Shown here in pieces: positions 1-11,217 of a stretch of 64,000 bases of DNA (the stretch's first letter is position 1; each line of letters opens with the position of its first letter). Below the pieces are notes generated by a model that made no database searches, was not told where the DNA came from, and saw nothing but the letters and a program-made list of their open reading frames with translations. A program made the translations under genes and the position numbers. This DNA comes from Myrica gale (taxonomy: Eukaryota > Streptophyta > Magnoliopsida > Fagales > Myricaceae): contig OZ005604.1 of the NCBI GenBank assembly GCA_963930655.1, forward strand, positions 16,502,001 through 16,566,000. Reading direction: 5' to 3'.

Positions 1-961
1 AATATTACAACGTATTTTAAAACTTCTTTTTAAAATATAAACTTTAATTAAGTGTAAAAGCCAAAATTTCATAAATTATGCAAATTTAACCGGACATTTA
101 TTCATCGAGTAAAAGTCATTAATTATTATATCAGTACTTATTCATCGATTAAAAGTCATTAATTATTATATTAATACTAAAATCTTGTGCAACCGAATAT
201 AATCAAAAGTTTAAAATATTCAGAATAAATGACTCATAAGTAATTGATAAAGGCACATAGTAATGTTAAAATTTAGCCAAAATAACATAGGTACACACAA
301 ATAATAGAGCAATAATAATATTTTGTTTAGAAAAAACATAGAGCAATAATATTTTAATTAGACAATATAATGAAATGAGTTTATTTTTTTAAAAAAGACA
401 ATAATAATTAAATATAATAACGTTTGGAATTCTAATTTTGAAGAGGAATTTTTTGTGTGCAAAGTAAAAAGATTGTTGTATTCCAAGCGTTGAATATGAA
501 TTTTGCTATTTTCTGTATATGAGGTAAAATAATGGGAGAGAGAAAAAAGAGAGAGGTCATTGAGAGAAAATTCGAACAATAAAAGTGTAAATAGTGAGAG
601 GCAAAAGTGAGAAAAATGAGAGATGAATTTTAGAAAATGGATAGAGAGAAAGAAAAGTAAAAAAATATACAATCTAGAAGAGAGAGAAAGAGAGAGAAAG
701 AGAGAGAGGAGGGGAGAGAGAAAAGTAAAAAAGACCGTTAATATTTTTTCTTTTAAAAATTGGAAAGCTCACTTAAAAAGTAATTATTTCACCTCTCACA
801 TTCTTTCTTCCTCTCAAGTTTATTTTTTCAAAAATTTTGGAGGGCCATTACAAAGATTACTGTCAATTTTGTCCATATATTAAAAAAAATGTAGCAAAAA
901 TTTAAAATTTTACCCAACTTACGCTGACCGTTCCCTTTCCTAAAAGCACTCTTACCTGGAC
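1..961. other. AT-rich flank without a gene; GA-rich tract and short tandem duplication
   Basis: No coding region is supported here. A roughly 40-bp unit is duplicated in tandem at about 98-137 and 138-177 (copies begin TTATTCATCGA). A purine-rich GA tract runs from about 536 to 725 and gives open frames on both strands that are low complexity, rich in Arg/Glu/Lys or Ser/Leu/Phe. The stretch ends at the target duplication of the large hAT element. Confidence 0.6.
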
Positions 962-1130
962 GTTGGGGGAGGGGGGGGGGGGGGGGGAGCGAGGATATTT
1001 ATTTTGAGGCCTGAACTAATTTAATATTATTATTTAAATAAAATATAAAATTATAATTTCATAAATTTTAACTTATAACAAAAAAAGCAAGTAATAATAA
1101 CTTCAATGTGGATACATAAAAAAACTACAT

Positions 1131-1738
1131 ACATGAAACCTATAAATCTCCTATCATAACTGAGCTCGATGATGTTTTAGAGAATAAAAATCATCTATCA
1201 ACATTTTTGTGCTAAAACTTGCAGCAATTTCTTTCTCAATGTAAATAACTGAAGAATTTGTAAGGAATTCATTTTCCTTCTTATTGCGAAGTCTTGTTTT
1301 GACAATATTCATAGTTGAAAAAACTCTCTTTGTAGTTGTTGTTGACACATGAAACCAATGTATCTCCTATCATAACTAGGCTCGACGATTTTTTAGCAAA
1401 TAAAAATCCTCTAGCAATATTTATGTGCTAAAATTTGCAGCAATTTCTTTCTTAATGTAAATAACTAAAGAATTTGTAAGGAATTCATCTTCCATGTTAT
1501 TGTGAAAATCTTCTTTTGACAATATTCATAGCTAAATAAGTCCGCTCTGTAGTTGTTGACACATGAAACCAATGTATCTCCTATTATAACGGAGGTCGAC
1601 GATTTTTTAGCAAATAAAATCATCTAGCAATATTTATGTGCTAAAATTTGCAGCAATTTCTTTCTCAATGTAAATAACTAAAGAATTTGCAAGGAATTCA
1701 TCTTCCATCTTATTGCGAAATCGTGTTTTGACAATTTA
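1131..1738 (-). repeat. Three tandem copies (~215 bp) of the hAT transposase tail
   Basis: Copies begin at 1131, 1347 and 1561 with ACATGAAACC and have periods of 216 and 214 bp. Each encodes on the minus strand the end of the hAT dimerisation domain: STMNIVKTRLRNK, then the FLTNSSVIYIEKEIAASF region, then the SLKHHRAQL end. Copy 3 continues into the rest of the transposase. Copies 1 and 2 are extra tails downstream of it. Similarity between the copies is high but not perfect. Confidence 0.85.
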
Positions 1739-2749
1739 AGATGAGACGAATTAATCTGTCAATTAAATAGTAGGCATTTAACTTTCCTGTTTCAGATAAA
1801 CTTTTGACATAACTCAACAATGGAAGACAAAACATTTCTACTCAGGATGGTGAGGCACATCGAGCTCAAAGTGCTGCAATTGGTATCTCAAATGAATCAT
1901 TTCGTACTCCATAACATCCTTAGGATAAAAGTTATCAACAAGGCTACAAATATTATCAATGTTGAAGCAATTATATGCATTCTTGGGATCTAAGCTTGGG
2001 CTAAGAATAAGAATTTTTGTTACTTTCTTATTAAACCTGCTATTCAGCTCTTGTAATTGAGAGTCTATTACAACTTTAAATATGTCAATTAGATAATGAT
2101 GCTACAATGTGACTTGATCTCTTTTATTGGAAAATCTACCTTGAGCCAATGTGTACAGAGTAGTCACATCAAGAACTTCAATATAAAACCTTCCTAAAAA
2201 AGACTTCCCATTCTTAAGACAAATTTTCCAACCATCTTTTCTCAACTTTTGAAGAAGTTATTTTGTAGTTTTGACAAAATGAAAAGCATTCAAAATGTCT
2301 TGGGATTGTTGCTGTAATGCTTCACATAGAGAATTTGTAACTCTCATGATATCTCTCATCAAATGTAAGATAAAAATAAACTCAAATGACATCATACTAG
2401 AGTATGATGCATTAGCATCGCCAAGTTGAGACTAAGTAGAACCTTTTGTAATAATATTTTGAATTACTTTCAAAGTTGCCCGATACATTCTTATCAAGCT
2501 ACATATATATTTAAAATGAGAGCTCATACTCGTATCTCCAGCTCGCTTCAAACTACCAATTTGATTTGCCCTTCTTCCAGTTTCAAGTTCATTAATAGTA
2601 ATCAAACGTGCAATTTCAGTTGCTTAGGCAGTATGCAATTCATCATTCCTTTTAAGAGAGTCGCTGAAACATGTTGATAATGAAGTTTAACTTTGTAAAA
2701 AATTGATGAACTGAAAGCACTTCTCTTGATGTCGTAACTAATGCTAGTT

Positions 2750-3010
2750 CACTACAAAAAAACAGGTCAGTGACCTAATTTCGCAGCGTTTTTTGCAAAA
2801 CGACGCTAAAGGTATTGCATACTGATAATGTCTGTATTACCTTTAGCGTCGGTCAGTGACCACCGCTATAGACCCATTTAGCAGTGTTTTTTGAAAAACG
2901 CTGCTAGAAATTAGGTATCTACAACGGCGGTCACAATGACCGCCGCTGTAGAATATACCTTTAGCAGCGTTTTTTACACAAACGTTGCTATAGGTTTAAT
3001 TTCGAAATTG
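2750..3010. repeat. Left subterminal repeat region of the CACTA
   Basis: Short words such as GCGTTTTTTG, TTTAGCGTC and CCGCTATAGA recur in both orientations. A 13-bp inverted pair (GACGCTAAAGGTA and its complement) lies at about 2802-2850. Repeats of this kind are the usual binding sites of CACTA-encoded DNA-binding proteins; that role is inferred from the family. Confidence 0.75.
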
Positions 3011-3985
3011 TTTATTTATTTATTTATTATAAATTATTTAATGTTAATAATTATTTTATTCCTTTTAATATATATTTTTTATTTTGTGATGTATTTGGAA
3101 AAAAATTTATTTTAAAGGACATACTTAATAAAATATGGAATTAGTAGGAGTGTTATGAAAATTGAAGTTGTTATATGATATATTTTAAATTATACCTATT
3201 GTTGCTATGGTAATTGCATATTTTTTGATTAAATTTAAGTAGTTTAGAAAACATATATTATCATACTTATAATGAGCATATATATTTTGAATAATTAGTA
3301 ATATAATACTATTTAATTACGACATATTCTTTAATTTCAAACAAAAAGATATTGTGAGATTAGCTTATGCAATTAAAGTACATAACTTAATATATGGTCT
3401 TAGAGGCTATGATTTAGTCATTAGGTATATATGTATATGTATATAAAGTACTTATGTTAATTAGCCCATATCATTTATATGATAAACACATATAACAAAT
3501 CATGCAATGTTATATGGAAAACATTATACTTTAAATTATAAGTATTATATATTATTACTCCCAACCTATTTTAATTAAGATTAGTATACTAATTATAAAA
3601 AATAATATAAAGAATGTATATAACTATGTATTTATTTAATGCTAAGTAAAAAGATTTTTAAATACTTTTACAATTTACAATTGATTTTAATTTACTAAAA
3701 ACACATAACTACAAAATATAACTTATTATTAAAAAATTTGAAAACTACAAATTAGAAAAAACATTGAAATCACCTGTTAAAAAATTTGAAAAACTACAAA
3801 TTAGAAAAAAATAAATTGAAATCATCTTTTGACAACTATCGGAAGAAGAAAAAAATAAAAAGACAAATTGTATATCGAAAAAAAAGAAAAAGAAAACGAA
3901 GAACAAAATTGGAAATTTTTCATTTAATTAGCGCCAAAATTGAAAATTGAAGTGCTCCATGATTTATAATTCACAATTTCAATAG
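3011..3985. other. AT-rich internal CACTA DNA, nothing recognised
   Basis: Very AT-rich with many TATATA and AAATTA runs and no open frame of note. No domain or repeat structure could be assigned. Confidence 0.5.
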
Positions 3986-4343
3986 AAAACTTGGAGGGAA
4001 ACCGAGCGAGCCCAGAAATTCCTCTCTGTATCTTCCTTCCCTCACGACTAGCGAATCGCCCAAGGCAGGTCGCCAATCGCCGGCAGCGCCGGCCACCGCT
4101 TGGCTAGAATCCTCTGACCGAATCTGCATCATCTCGCCCACGGCAAGCACTCGCTACCCGCACGCCAGTTCTGAAGTCGCGCATCCCCAACCTCACGAAG
4201 ATTATTTTCTACTGTTCTCAAAGGTTTCAGATGCTGAGATGCTCTCTGGGGGTATTCTCAGGTTACAAGTTTCTGAAGCTGAGGTCAATAATATCTCTAT
4301 ACGATTCCTTGACAGAAAGACGTACTAAGGTGAAAATAATTTA
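3986..4343 (+). pseudogene. OEP80: Captured OEP80 fragment (upstream part)
   Basis: The 99 bases at 4224-4322 read [20 protein letters not shown] followed by [13 protein letters not shown], the start of the POTRA region of the chloroplast outer envelope protein OEP80 (Omp85/Toc75-V family), which inserts beta-barrel proteins in the outer envelope. A stop follows within two codons. The GC-rich stretch before it (about 3990-4200, rich in CGCC and CGGC) is unlike its surroundings and is probably the 5' part of the same gene; no protein was recognised there. The identification rests on remembered family sequence. The rest of the gene is absent except the exons at 9391-9893. Confidence 0.75.
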
Positions 4344-4899
4344 TTGTTATACATGCTAAGCTAGTTTTGGAAAAAGAGTTATAGAACTCCGGAAAAGTGT
4401 TGCAGATGTGAAAAATCCTTCCAAATATTTTGAAATGGTTTTAGAAGAAACGCTCTGAAATTTGAGCTGAAAACTAGAGGCAGAATGCAATTTCAGCAAA
4501 CCTCTTTCAATCCCACTTGAGGTTGTAAATGTGATCATCATTTAATAAACTCAAATAACACATTAATCATGTGTCATACACTCTCCTTAAAGTGGATCAA
4601 AGAGTTTAAGCTGTTTTTTGACAGAGAATTGGCATGAGAAAACCTTAAGTGAAAGCTGGCAAGTGGAGGCAGAATGGTTGCTGCAATTATTTTTCCAAAA
4701 ATTCACAAGAGCATTTTTGTTCAATGCTGAGTGTGTTTGGTATCAGTGGCGGAACCAGGACTAAAATTCAGGGGGGTCGAATTCTAAAGACGAAATGACA
4801 AGAATTTTTTTTCTTTATAATGCTAAAAATTGTCTTACAATTACAATATCAAAAATTAAAGACTAAAAACATTAAAAATATTACAATACATGTAGCGTG

Positions 4900-7386
4900 C
4901 TATGTACTGCGACTGAGAGGCGACAATTGCATCCTACGATTTTGCATCTTTTGAAAATGTTGCAAAACGGCTTCGTTCTCAATATCCATAAAAACATCAT
5001 GCTCGATTTACACTATCATGCAATCATTCATCCATTCATCCCCCATGCTATTACGCAAATCACTCTTGATAATGTTCATGGCAGAAAACGCTCTTTCAAC
5101 GGTTGCAGTTGCAACTGGTAAGATCAATGCCAACTCAACAAGTCGATAAACTAATGAAAATAAATTATTCTTTTTGGTCTCAACCATCTTCATAGCAAGA
5201 CTTCCAATATCTTGAAGCCCAGAAAATGCAACATTTCTTCTAACATCTCTAATATAAGTGTTAAGCTGATTTTTAAGTATCAACTTATCATCTGCTCTGA
5301 AATCTTCTGGATAAAGCTCAGCAAGACGTAGTAACTTAGCATGATCAAACGCTGAAAACGAGTTTTTTGGATCAAGACATGCTAAGCAAAGAAGTAACTC
5401 CGTACCTGCTTCTGTGAAGCAATTATCCAACTCTTGACTGATCAAATCAATAACCTGGCAAAACACTTCCACACGAAAAAAATGGAAATAAGTAATAGTT
5501 TGCCCTCCATGCCTCTTACGACTACGAGTTAGTACAATGTCTTCCATGTTAGGCACACTAACACAATTATCCACACAAAAAGTATTGACTTCTTCCAAAA
5601 ATATATCACATTCTCTTTCTCTGAATTCTTGCAACTGTTCCTTCACAACTTCAACCAAACCCATAACATTAACTATGTCTTGATCCTTTCGTTGTAAGGC
5701 CTGTGACAGTTCGTTTGTAATTCCCATTATATTCTTCAATAAATGAATAGTGAATACAAACTCATAACTTAGCATCTTATCCATCAAACCCATAGCATTG
5801 GACCTATTTTCGTGGTGAGTACCATCATTTTTTATGTTTTCAAGCACTTCCAATACTGATGACCACATAGTAAAGAGACGGATTATTGTAAGGTGGTACG
5901 AACCCCAACGAGTGTCACCTGCAATATTATAAGAATTATAATTTATAAACTTATAAACAAAGAAAAAAACAATAAGTCTATTAGTATTGTAATGAAATAT
6001 AGTAATCACTTGGTCGTGCAAGACTAGTTTCTTGATTTTTGCCCCTTCCACTAGAAATCTCTTCATTTTCCAACCGTTCCACTATCTTCTCATGAAAGCT
6101 TTCCCGAAGAGCATCTTTTCTTTTACATGAAGCTCCAACCATATTCACAATCTGGGAAATATAAGTAAAAAAGCACCTACTTGCAAGTTATCTCGTGCAA
6201 TAGTCACAATAGCCAATTGAAGTTGGTGAGCAAAACAATGGATGTAGATAGCAGAAGGATTATCCTTCAAAATGAGCGACTTCAAGCCATTGAACTCGCC
6301 TCGCATGTTTGATGCCCCATCATACCCTTGACCTCTCAATCTGGATATTGACAACCCATGTTTTGCAAACAACTTGTCTATAGTTTTTTTCAAAGTTTCA
6401 GAGCAAGTATTAGAAACATGTTCCACGCCAAGAAACCTTTCAATCACCTGTCCACGCTTGTTTACAAATCTCAAAACCACTGCCATTTGCTCCTTGACTG
6501 AATTGTCTCGAGATTCATCAACCATAATAGAATAACAAGCATCTCCAATTTCTTCAAGGATATCAAGTGTGGTCTTAGCTGCACAAGCACTCACCATTTC
6601 CTTCTGCACTTTTGGAGAAGTCATTTGGTTGTTTCCAGGAGCATTACTCTTAAGTGTCTTAGCAACCTTTTCTTCACGTTCGCAAAACACGTTCAAAAGC
6701 TCAAGGAAATTGTCCTTCTTTCTTGAACTCCTAGACTCGTCATGACCACGAAAAGCTAATCCTTGCCCCAAAAGAAAACGAATGACATCTAGAACCGCTG
6801 TTAAACGAATGCGATAAGCATTCTCTTCCTCGCGCCCGTGTGCTGATAACATATGCGACACACTTTGTCGCTGATTTACGAGTGCTTCACATAGTCTTCT
6901 AGCTTCATTGTGAGCACTATCATGTACACCAACATGTTGACCAAATACCTCATATGCCTTTTTCCAGTTACTAAATCCAACGGATGTAAACTTATCTCCC
7001 CCGGCCTGCCCTCCTCTACGTCGCCTAAACAGATAACACCACAGACAATATGCTTCATCCTTTGATACACTATATTCCAACCAATCGAAATCTTTAAACC
7101 ATACCTCCCTAAAACCTCTCATTTCTTGTCCGTATTGCTTCTTGGGAAAATCATGGCCTAGCAATTGAAAATGGCCTTTAATCAAAAATTCCCTACGGAC
7201 CTGATCTCTAATCCCAACATCATATTCTTCAATGGGATTACGTAATCCTGGGTCAGCAACAATATCATCCAGACTAAATGTAATGCGAGGTCTCTTTGAA
7301 TTAATATCCGTTTCGGAACTAGTAGTCACGTTAGGAGTGTTAGACGACTCCACGCTGCGTGACGTTCTTGTGACAAACTTATCCAT
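4900..7386 (-). CDS. hAT-Tip100 transposase (ZMYM1-like), three exons, one internal stop
   Basis: Cut-and-paste transposase. Exon 1 is 7386-6181, exon 2 is 6151-6010 and exon 3 runs from 5918; the introns have GT and AG ends and keep the frame (Q|IVNMVGAS and LARP|SDTRWGS). In order come a TTF-type zinc finger region (WFKDFDWLEYSVSKDEAYC, about residues 95-120), a DUF4371 / RNase-H-like core with IMVDESRD and RGQGYDGASNM acidic motifs, the IHCFAHQLQLAI segment, AGDTRWGS-type sequence and the hAT dimerisation tail (VERAFSAMNIIKSDLRN). A TAA stop (5008-5010) stands where the family has a Tyr codon. The same frame then stays open with IEHDVFMDIENEAVLQHFQK to a final stop at 4900-4902, so about 35 residues are cut off. 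Otherwise no break is seen. The start is the first Met of the open frame at 7386. Confidence 0.85.
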
Positions 7387-7797
7387 TATCTAAATAAAAT
7401 AAAACAAAGTGAATGTATCAATATATTATATTTCAGAGACCAAAAGCCATGTGAAGATGCAAATACATGTGGACATGTCATATCAGTAAAATCAAGTCAT
7501 CATACAACAAATTTTTTACAGCAAAAATCAAGCTTTCATTGGATGATTGGAGATACCATACATATGACTGCAAAAATCAAGCTTTCAAAATCCCAAAGAG
7601 GGCCAACTTATAGTCATTTGTCAAAGAAATATTCAATACTAGCATGCCAGCCCTACTTACATCATACCAGCCCAATGCCTCGTTCTATACTGCAAATAAA
7701 GCTTTTTACAAATATTCCTTCCCTCGAAGCAGACTGATGAATGGCGTATGCAACCATCATCCTTCATGCGTATAAAGCTACTAAAACATGGTGATTG

Positions 7798-7956
7798 CAT
7801 TATTTCTATGATTCCACAAGAAACCAGAAAAAAGATAAACTAGATGTGCAACCGAACAAGGAAGTCCTACAACAAAACATACAGGTAACCGAACATTATT
7901 TCTATGATTCCACAAGAAACCAGAAAAAAGATAAACTAGATGTGCAACCGAACAAG
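7798..7956. repeat. 63-bp unit duplicated at 96-bp spacing
   Basis: Identical copies at 7798-7860 and 7894-7956 begin CATTATTTCTATGATTCC and end CCGAACAAG. AACATGGTGATTGCA also flanks the pair on both outer sides. It lies upstream of the hAT transposase start, in its presumed promoter or leader. Confidence 0.85.
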
Positions 7957-8830
7957 ATAAACATGGTGATTGCAGGGCCTGTGTTGTGGGACTACAACAA
8001 AATAAACACTCATTAAAAGTGACGAGAATAAGAATGCCAGGAATTTACTACTCTAGGAAAATGTCAGCCATTAAACTGAGTAAATACCTTTCAATGCTTG
8101 CAAGGAAAATGGATCCACAAGATTGATATACATTCATCCAGAATAAATTGAAGTTTTTAGACATTGTTTGATACATAGTGTTCAGAGATATCAAAACTAA
8201 AAGCTCTATCTTCAATAGGTCCAACACAAATTATCAGGATGTCTTTAGGAAAAGATAAACCACCACTTCCAACAATCCACAAAATTCAACAACATATGAA
8301 TATCCCAACACAGCAGCACTTCCAAGTACCAACAACCCACAAAATTCACATCTCTATTCACAAAATTCATAAAATCCCTAATTTATAAAATTCATCAAAT
8401 CTCTAATTCAAAAATTTAATTTATAAAAATAATTAAATCATGGCTCAGACGGACCAGACCTGCGACGGTGGCTGCCGGCTGGTGTGGCGGCGGCTGGTGC
8501 GGCAGTCAGCAGTGGCTGAGTGAGAAAGTGAGAAACCTGCAAAGACAATGCTCGGCGGTAAAAGACTTCCGTTGCAGAAACGAAGGAAAGACTTCGGCTG
8601 CAGAAAGCCAGAAATGATGGAAAAAAGTTGGGGGGGACGCGTACCACGCGTTTCTGTCCCCCCCTTTTTTTATATTTAAATTTTAATAAAATATTATTTA
8701 TTTATTTATATATATATATATACTTTAATTTTTGCAGAGGGGAGAGGGGGACGACGCGTAAGTGCGTAACGCGTTTTTTTTTTAATTTAAAATTAAATTT
8801 ATTAAAAATTAATATTTTTATTTTTTAATT

Positions 8831-8868
8831 CTGCAGAGGGTGAAACGACGTCGTTTCACCCTCTGCAG
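8831..8868. repeat. Perfect 38-bp palindrome
   Basis: The 19 bases CTGCAGAGGGTGAAACGAC are followed directly by their exact complement, with no loop, near the upstream end of the younger hAT. A related CTGCAGAGGGG-like word (TTTGCAGAGGGGAGAGG) stands about 100 bp to the left. Confidence 0.95.
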
Positions 8869-9390
8869 TTTAAAAAAATAAAACGGGCCTGGGCCAGGGG
8901 TATCAGGCCTAGGCTTTATGTTACAAAACAGGTATATAGTTGGCCTGGGCCTGGGCCTCAAGGGTATCGGGCCCAGGCCAACTTATTTAAAAAAAAAAAT
9001 TCTAATGTAAATTTTTTTTTTGTGGCGTGAGGGGTAGCGGCCACCCAGGGCCGCTACCCCTTCCTTCTGCCACTGTTTGGTATGGTAACAGAGACAGAAT
9101 CTAACCCTTAACCATAGAAAGATAAGTAGAACCCAGATTCTTCACTGCAAACCCAATTATGAAAAACTGCAGAAGAGGTATTGATGATCTTGGTTGTCAA
9201 TACTCGTGATTCTTTTCTGTTATGCATTCCATGAAGACAGTAGAATGTTTTCCTTACCAAGCAGAGATGCTAATATTGTGTGCATTACTGAATATATATC
9301 GTGACAATATGTTGTTTTTCTTAAACTGCGGTTTATGTATCCTACTTATTTTTTGCTTAATCATTGTGACTTCTTTTTGGAGAACAGCAG

Positions 9391-9893
9391 ATACTGGTAA
9401 GGTTGATATAGTAATGAATGTTGTCGAGCGTCCAAGTGGAGGTTTTTCTGCTGGTGGTGGAATATCAAGTGGGTAAGTGTATTAGTTTGAAAATTTGTGC
9501 AATCTGAACCTAAAATTTACTTTTGTTTTTGACTTTTTATTGAAATTGATCGGTGCTGTATAAATATTTACTTGGTCATGTTTCACTTGTAGGATTACTA
9601 GTGGCCCTCTATCAGGTCTCATTGGGAGGAAGCTTGCAGAACTAACATTTATTCTCTTGGTCATGTTTCACTTCTTCCTTACACGATATCCCTATGTGGT
9701 GATTTATGTCACTTGCACATTTCCTCCTGACTTATGTTTTCTATTTCTAGAATTCAAGGACTCCAGGAACACTTGTTCATGGTAATCAACCTGATGGTAG
9801 TAGCAACCTGACCATTGGCCGCGTCACAGCTGGTATAGAATTCAGCCAACCAGTCAGGCCAAAATGGAGTGGAACCGCTGGACTTATTTTTCA
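9391..9893 (+). pseudogene. OEP80: Captured OEP80 exons (beta-barrel part) with introns
   Basis: Three exon pieces keep host splice borders. One (about 9391-9474) reads [18 protein letters not shown] then [10 protein letters not shown] and is followed by GTAAGTG. A second (about 9593-9625, after AG) reads ITSGPLSGLIG and then leaves the family sequence, so most of that exon is lost. A third (9752-9893) reads [18 protein letters not shown], then [29 protein letters not shown], and is followed by GTACTTG. This is the start of the Omp85 barrel of OEP80. With the piece at 4224-4322 it shows that genomic, intron-containing host DNA was taken up. It cannot make a working protein. Confidence 0.87.
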
Positions 9894-10959
9894 GGTACTT
9901 GCTTCGTTTTGAGACTACAAATAGACTTCAATTTTTCCATTGCGTTGTGGTAGTAAGGCATCGAAAACCTTATTAGAGCATACAAATTGCAGATTTTTCT
10001 TTATGTGGCAGTTCATTTTCACTGTTTGGGGAAAAAAGTATTTCTAGTGGGTTCCATTGTGGAATCTTTTTGCCACTGCTGCATATATTATGCCGAGATC
10101 GTATGTCTTGATTATTATTCGGGGATTGCTGGTCTTATGGTGTCTCCGAGAAATCTGTAGGAGAAGATTGTAGGTTTCTACATTTTGTCAGCATAGTTTT
10201 ATTTTTTGTTCTGTTGTATTTTGTTGACTAGATTGAAGGTCTTGATTTTACTTGTATTTTCAGGCTATGACCCCACGATCCTGCAATCGTCGTAAGCAGC
10301 TTCATATTTCATTGTCCATTGTAAGTAGCTTCATATTTCATTGATCCTGCCTTCCTAGGATCCAGTTTATAATATGTAGAAATATCCTGAAAAAATGTAT
10401 TTGTGCACATCTGGACATTATAAAGACCATCTACAATAGTATCCCGACCCATCCATGAGAATTGAGGGTCATTATCTGAAATTAGGAAACATTCTATTTT
10501 ACCCGAATAGTATCCCGACCTGATTCAATGAAAAGTGTTTGACGGTTTAAAATGAGATTTTTTGTGAGGCTTAATCCATGGAGCGGAGGATGCAAATAGA
10601 TATTTTGTTTACATAAATCTTTTGTTTATTTCTATTTCTCATGTGATATTTATTTTCTATTACAGGAATTCAAGATAGAGGATGTTGATGCGTCAAAGGA
10701 GAAATATTTTAATTGGTCCTTGCTTATTGTGTTGTATTTGAATATTTTAGTTGGTCCTTGCTTATTGTTATTTTTCATTAGAAATTTGTTACTTTTTAGA
10801 TTACTTTTAGAGATTCTTGTGTTTGTTGTAAAATATTATTAATCAATGATGAATTATATTTTGTTTTATTCTCCTTGTTTTTACATCCAATGAATTATGG
10901 TTATTAAAATAAATTTGTTACCTATTAGGAAAATATAAGAAAAAATTAGTGGTGTTTTA
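9894..10959. other. Internal CACTA DNA, probably OEP80 intron and unknown filler
   Basis: AT-rich, with no coding frame. A short repeat (GTAAGCAGCTTCATATTTCATT, twice around 10290-10345, the second as GTAAGTAGC) and a two-copy ATAGTATCCCGACC word (about 10437 and 10507) are seen. The first 350 bp likely continue the captured intron; this is inference from position. Confidence 0.4.
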
Positions 10960-11217
10960 AAAATGCTGGCACAAAAAAAAACGTTGGTGCGACCGCTGCT
11001 AAAAGTCTGTACCAGCGTTTTCACGAAACGATGCGAAAAGGACAAATTTGTGTTCGGGTCTATAGCGGGGGTCGAGACCGTCGCTATAGACCCGAGGTCT
11101 TCACCAGCGGTCGCGCAAACCGCCGCTATAGATCTACTGCGACGGACCTATAACAGCGATTTTTTGACCTTTAACAACGGTTTCCGACCGTTGCTTAAGG
11201 ACATTTTTTTTGTAGTG
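10960..11217. repeat. Right subterminal repeat region of the CACTA
   Basis: Repeated words CGCTATAGACCC, CCGCTATAGAT, ACCAGCG and TTTTTTTTGTAGTG match the left end in inverted orientation. The region is GC-richer than the interior. Open frames across it are artefacts of the repeats. Confidence 0.8.

Larger units (their letters stand above)
4744..9075 (-). mobile_element. hAT-Tip100 element, nearly whole, inside the captured OEP80 intron
   Basis: The left end is CAGTGGCGGAACCAGG (4744 on). The right end is the inverted form of CAGTGGCAGAAGGAAGGGG (to 9075). TTTGGTAT is repeated perfectly at 4736-4743 and 9076-9083, an 8-bp hAT target duplication. Length is 4,332 bp. The transposase reads on the minus strand (7386 to 4900), leaving about 1.7 kb of upstream DNA at the right with a 63-bp duplicated unit, GC-rich stretches and a perfect 38-bp palindrome. 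The perfect duplication and the nearly open transposase suggest it is the younger of the two hAT elements. Confidence 0.94.
2750..11217. mobile_element. CACTA (En/Spm) element, non-autonomous, with captured host exons
   Basis: The left end is CACTACAAAAAAACAGG (2750 on). The right end is the inverted form TTTTTTTTGTAGTG finishing at 11217. GTT stands at both 2747-2749 and 11218-11220, the 3-bp target duplication of CACTA elements. Length is 8,468 bp. Both ends carry many GCTATAG/GCGTTTTT-type subterminal words, partly as inverted pairs. No CACTA transposase (Transposase_21, DUF4218, DUF4216) is seen inside. The cargo is fragments of a host OEP80 gene plus a younger 4.3-kb hAT. The element sits inside the old hAT transposase. 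Confidence 0.93.

Noticed and set aside
358-883. Open frames on both strands around the GA tract
   Set aside because: Low-complexity translation of a GA-rich tract, with no family resemblance.
8438-8828. Short frames upstream of the hAT transposase
   Set aside because: GC-rich or poly-AT non-coding DNA of the element, with no domain.
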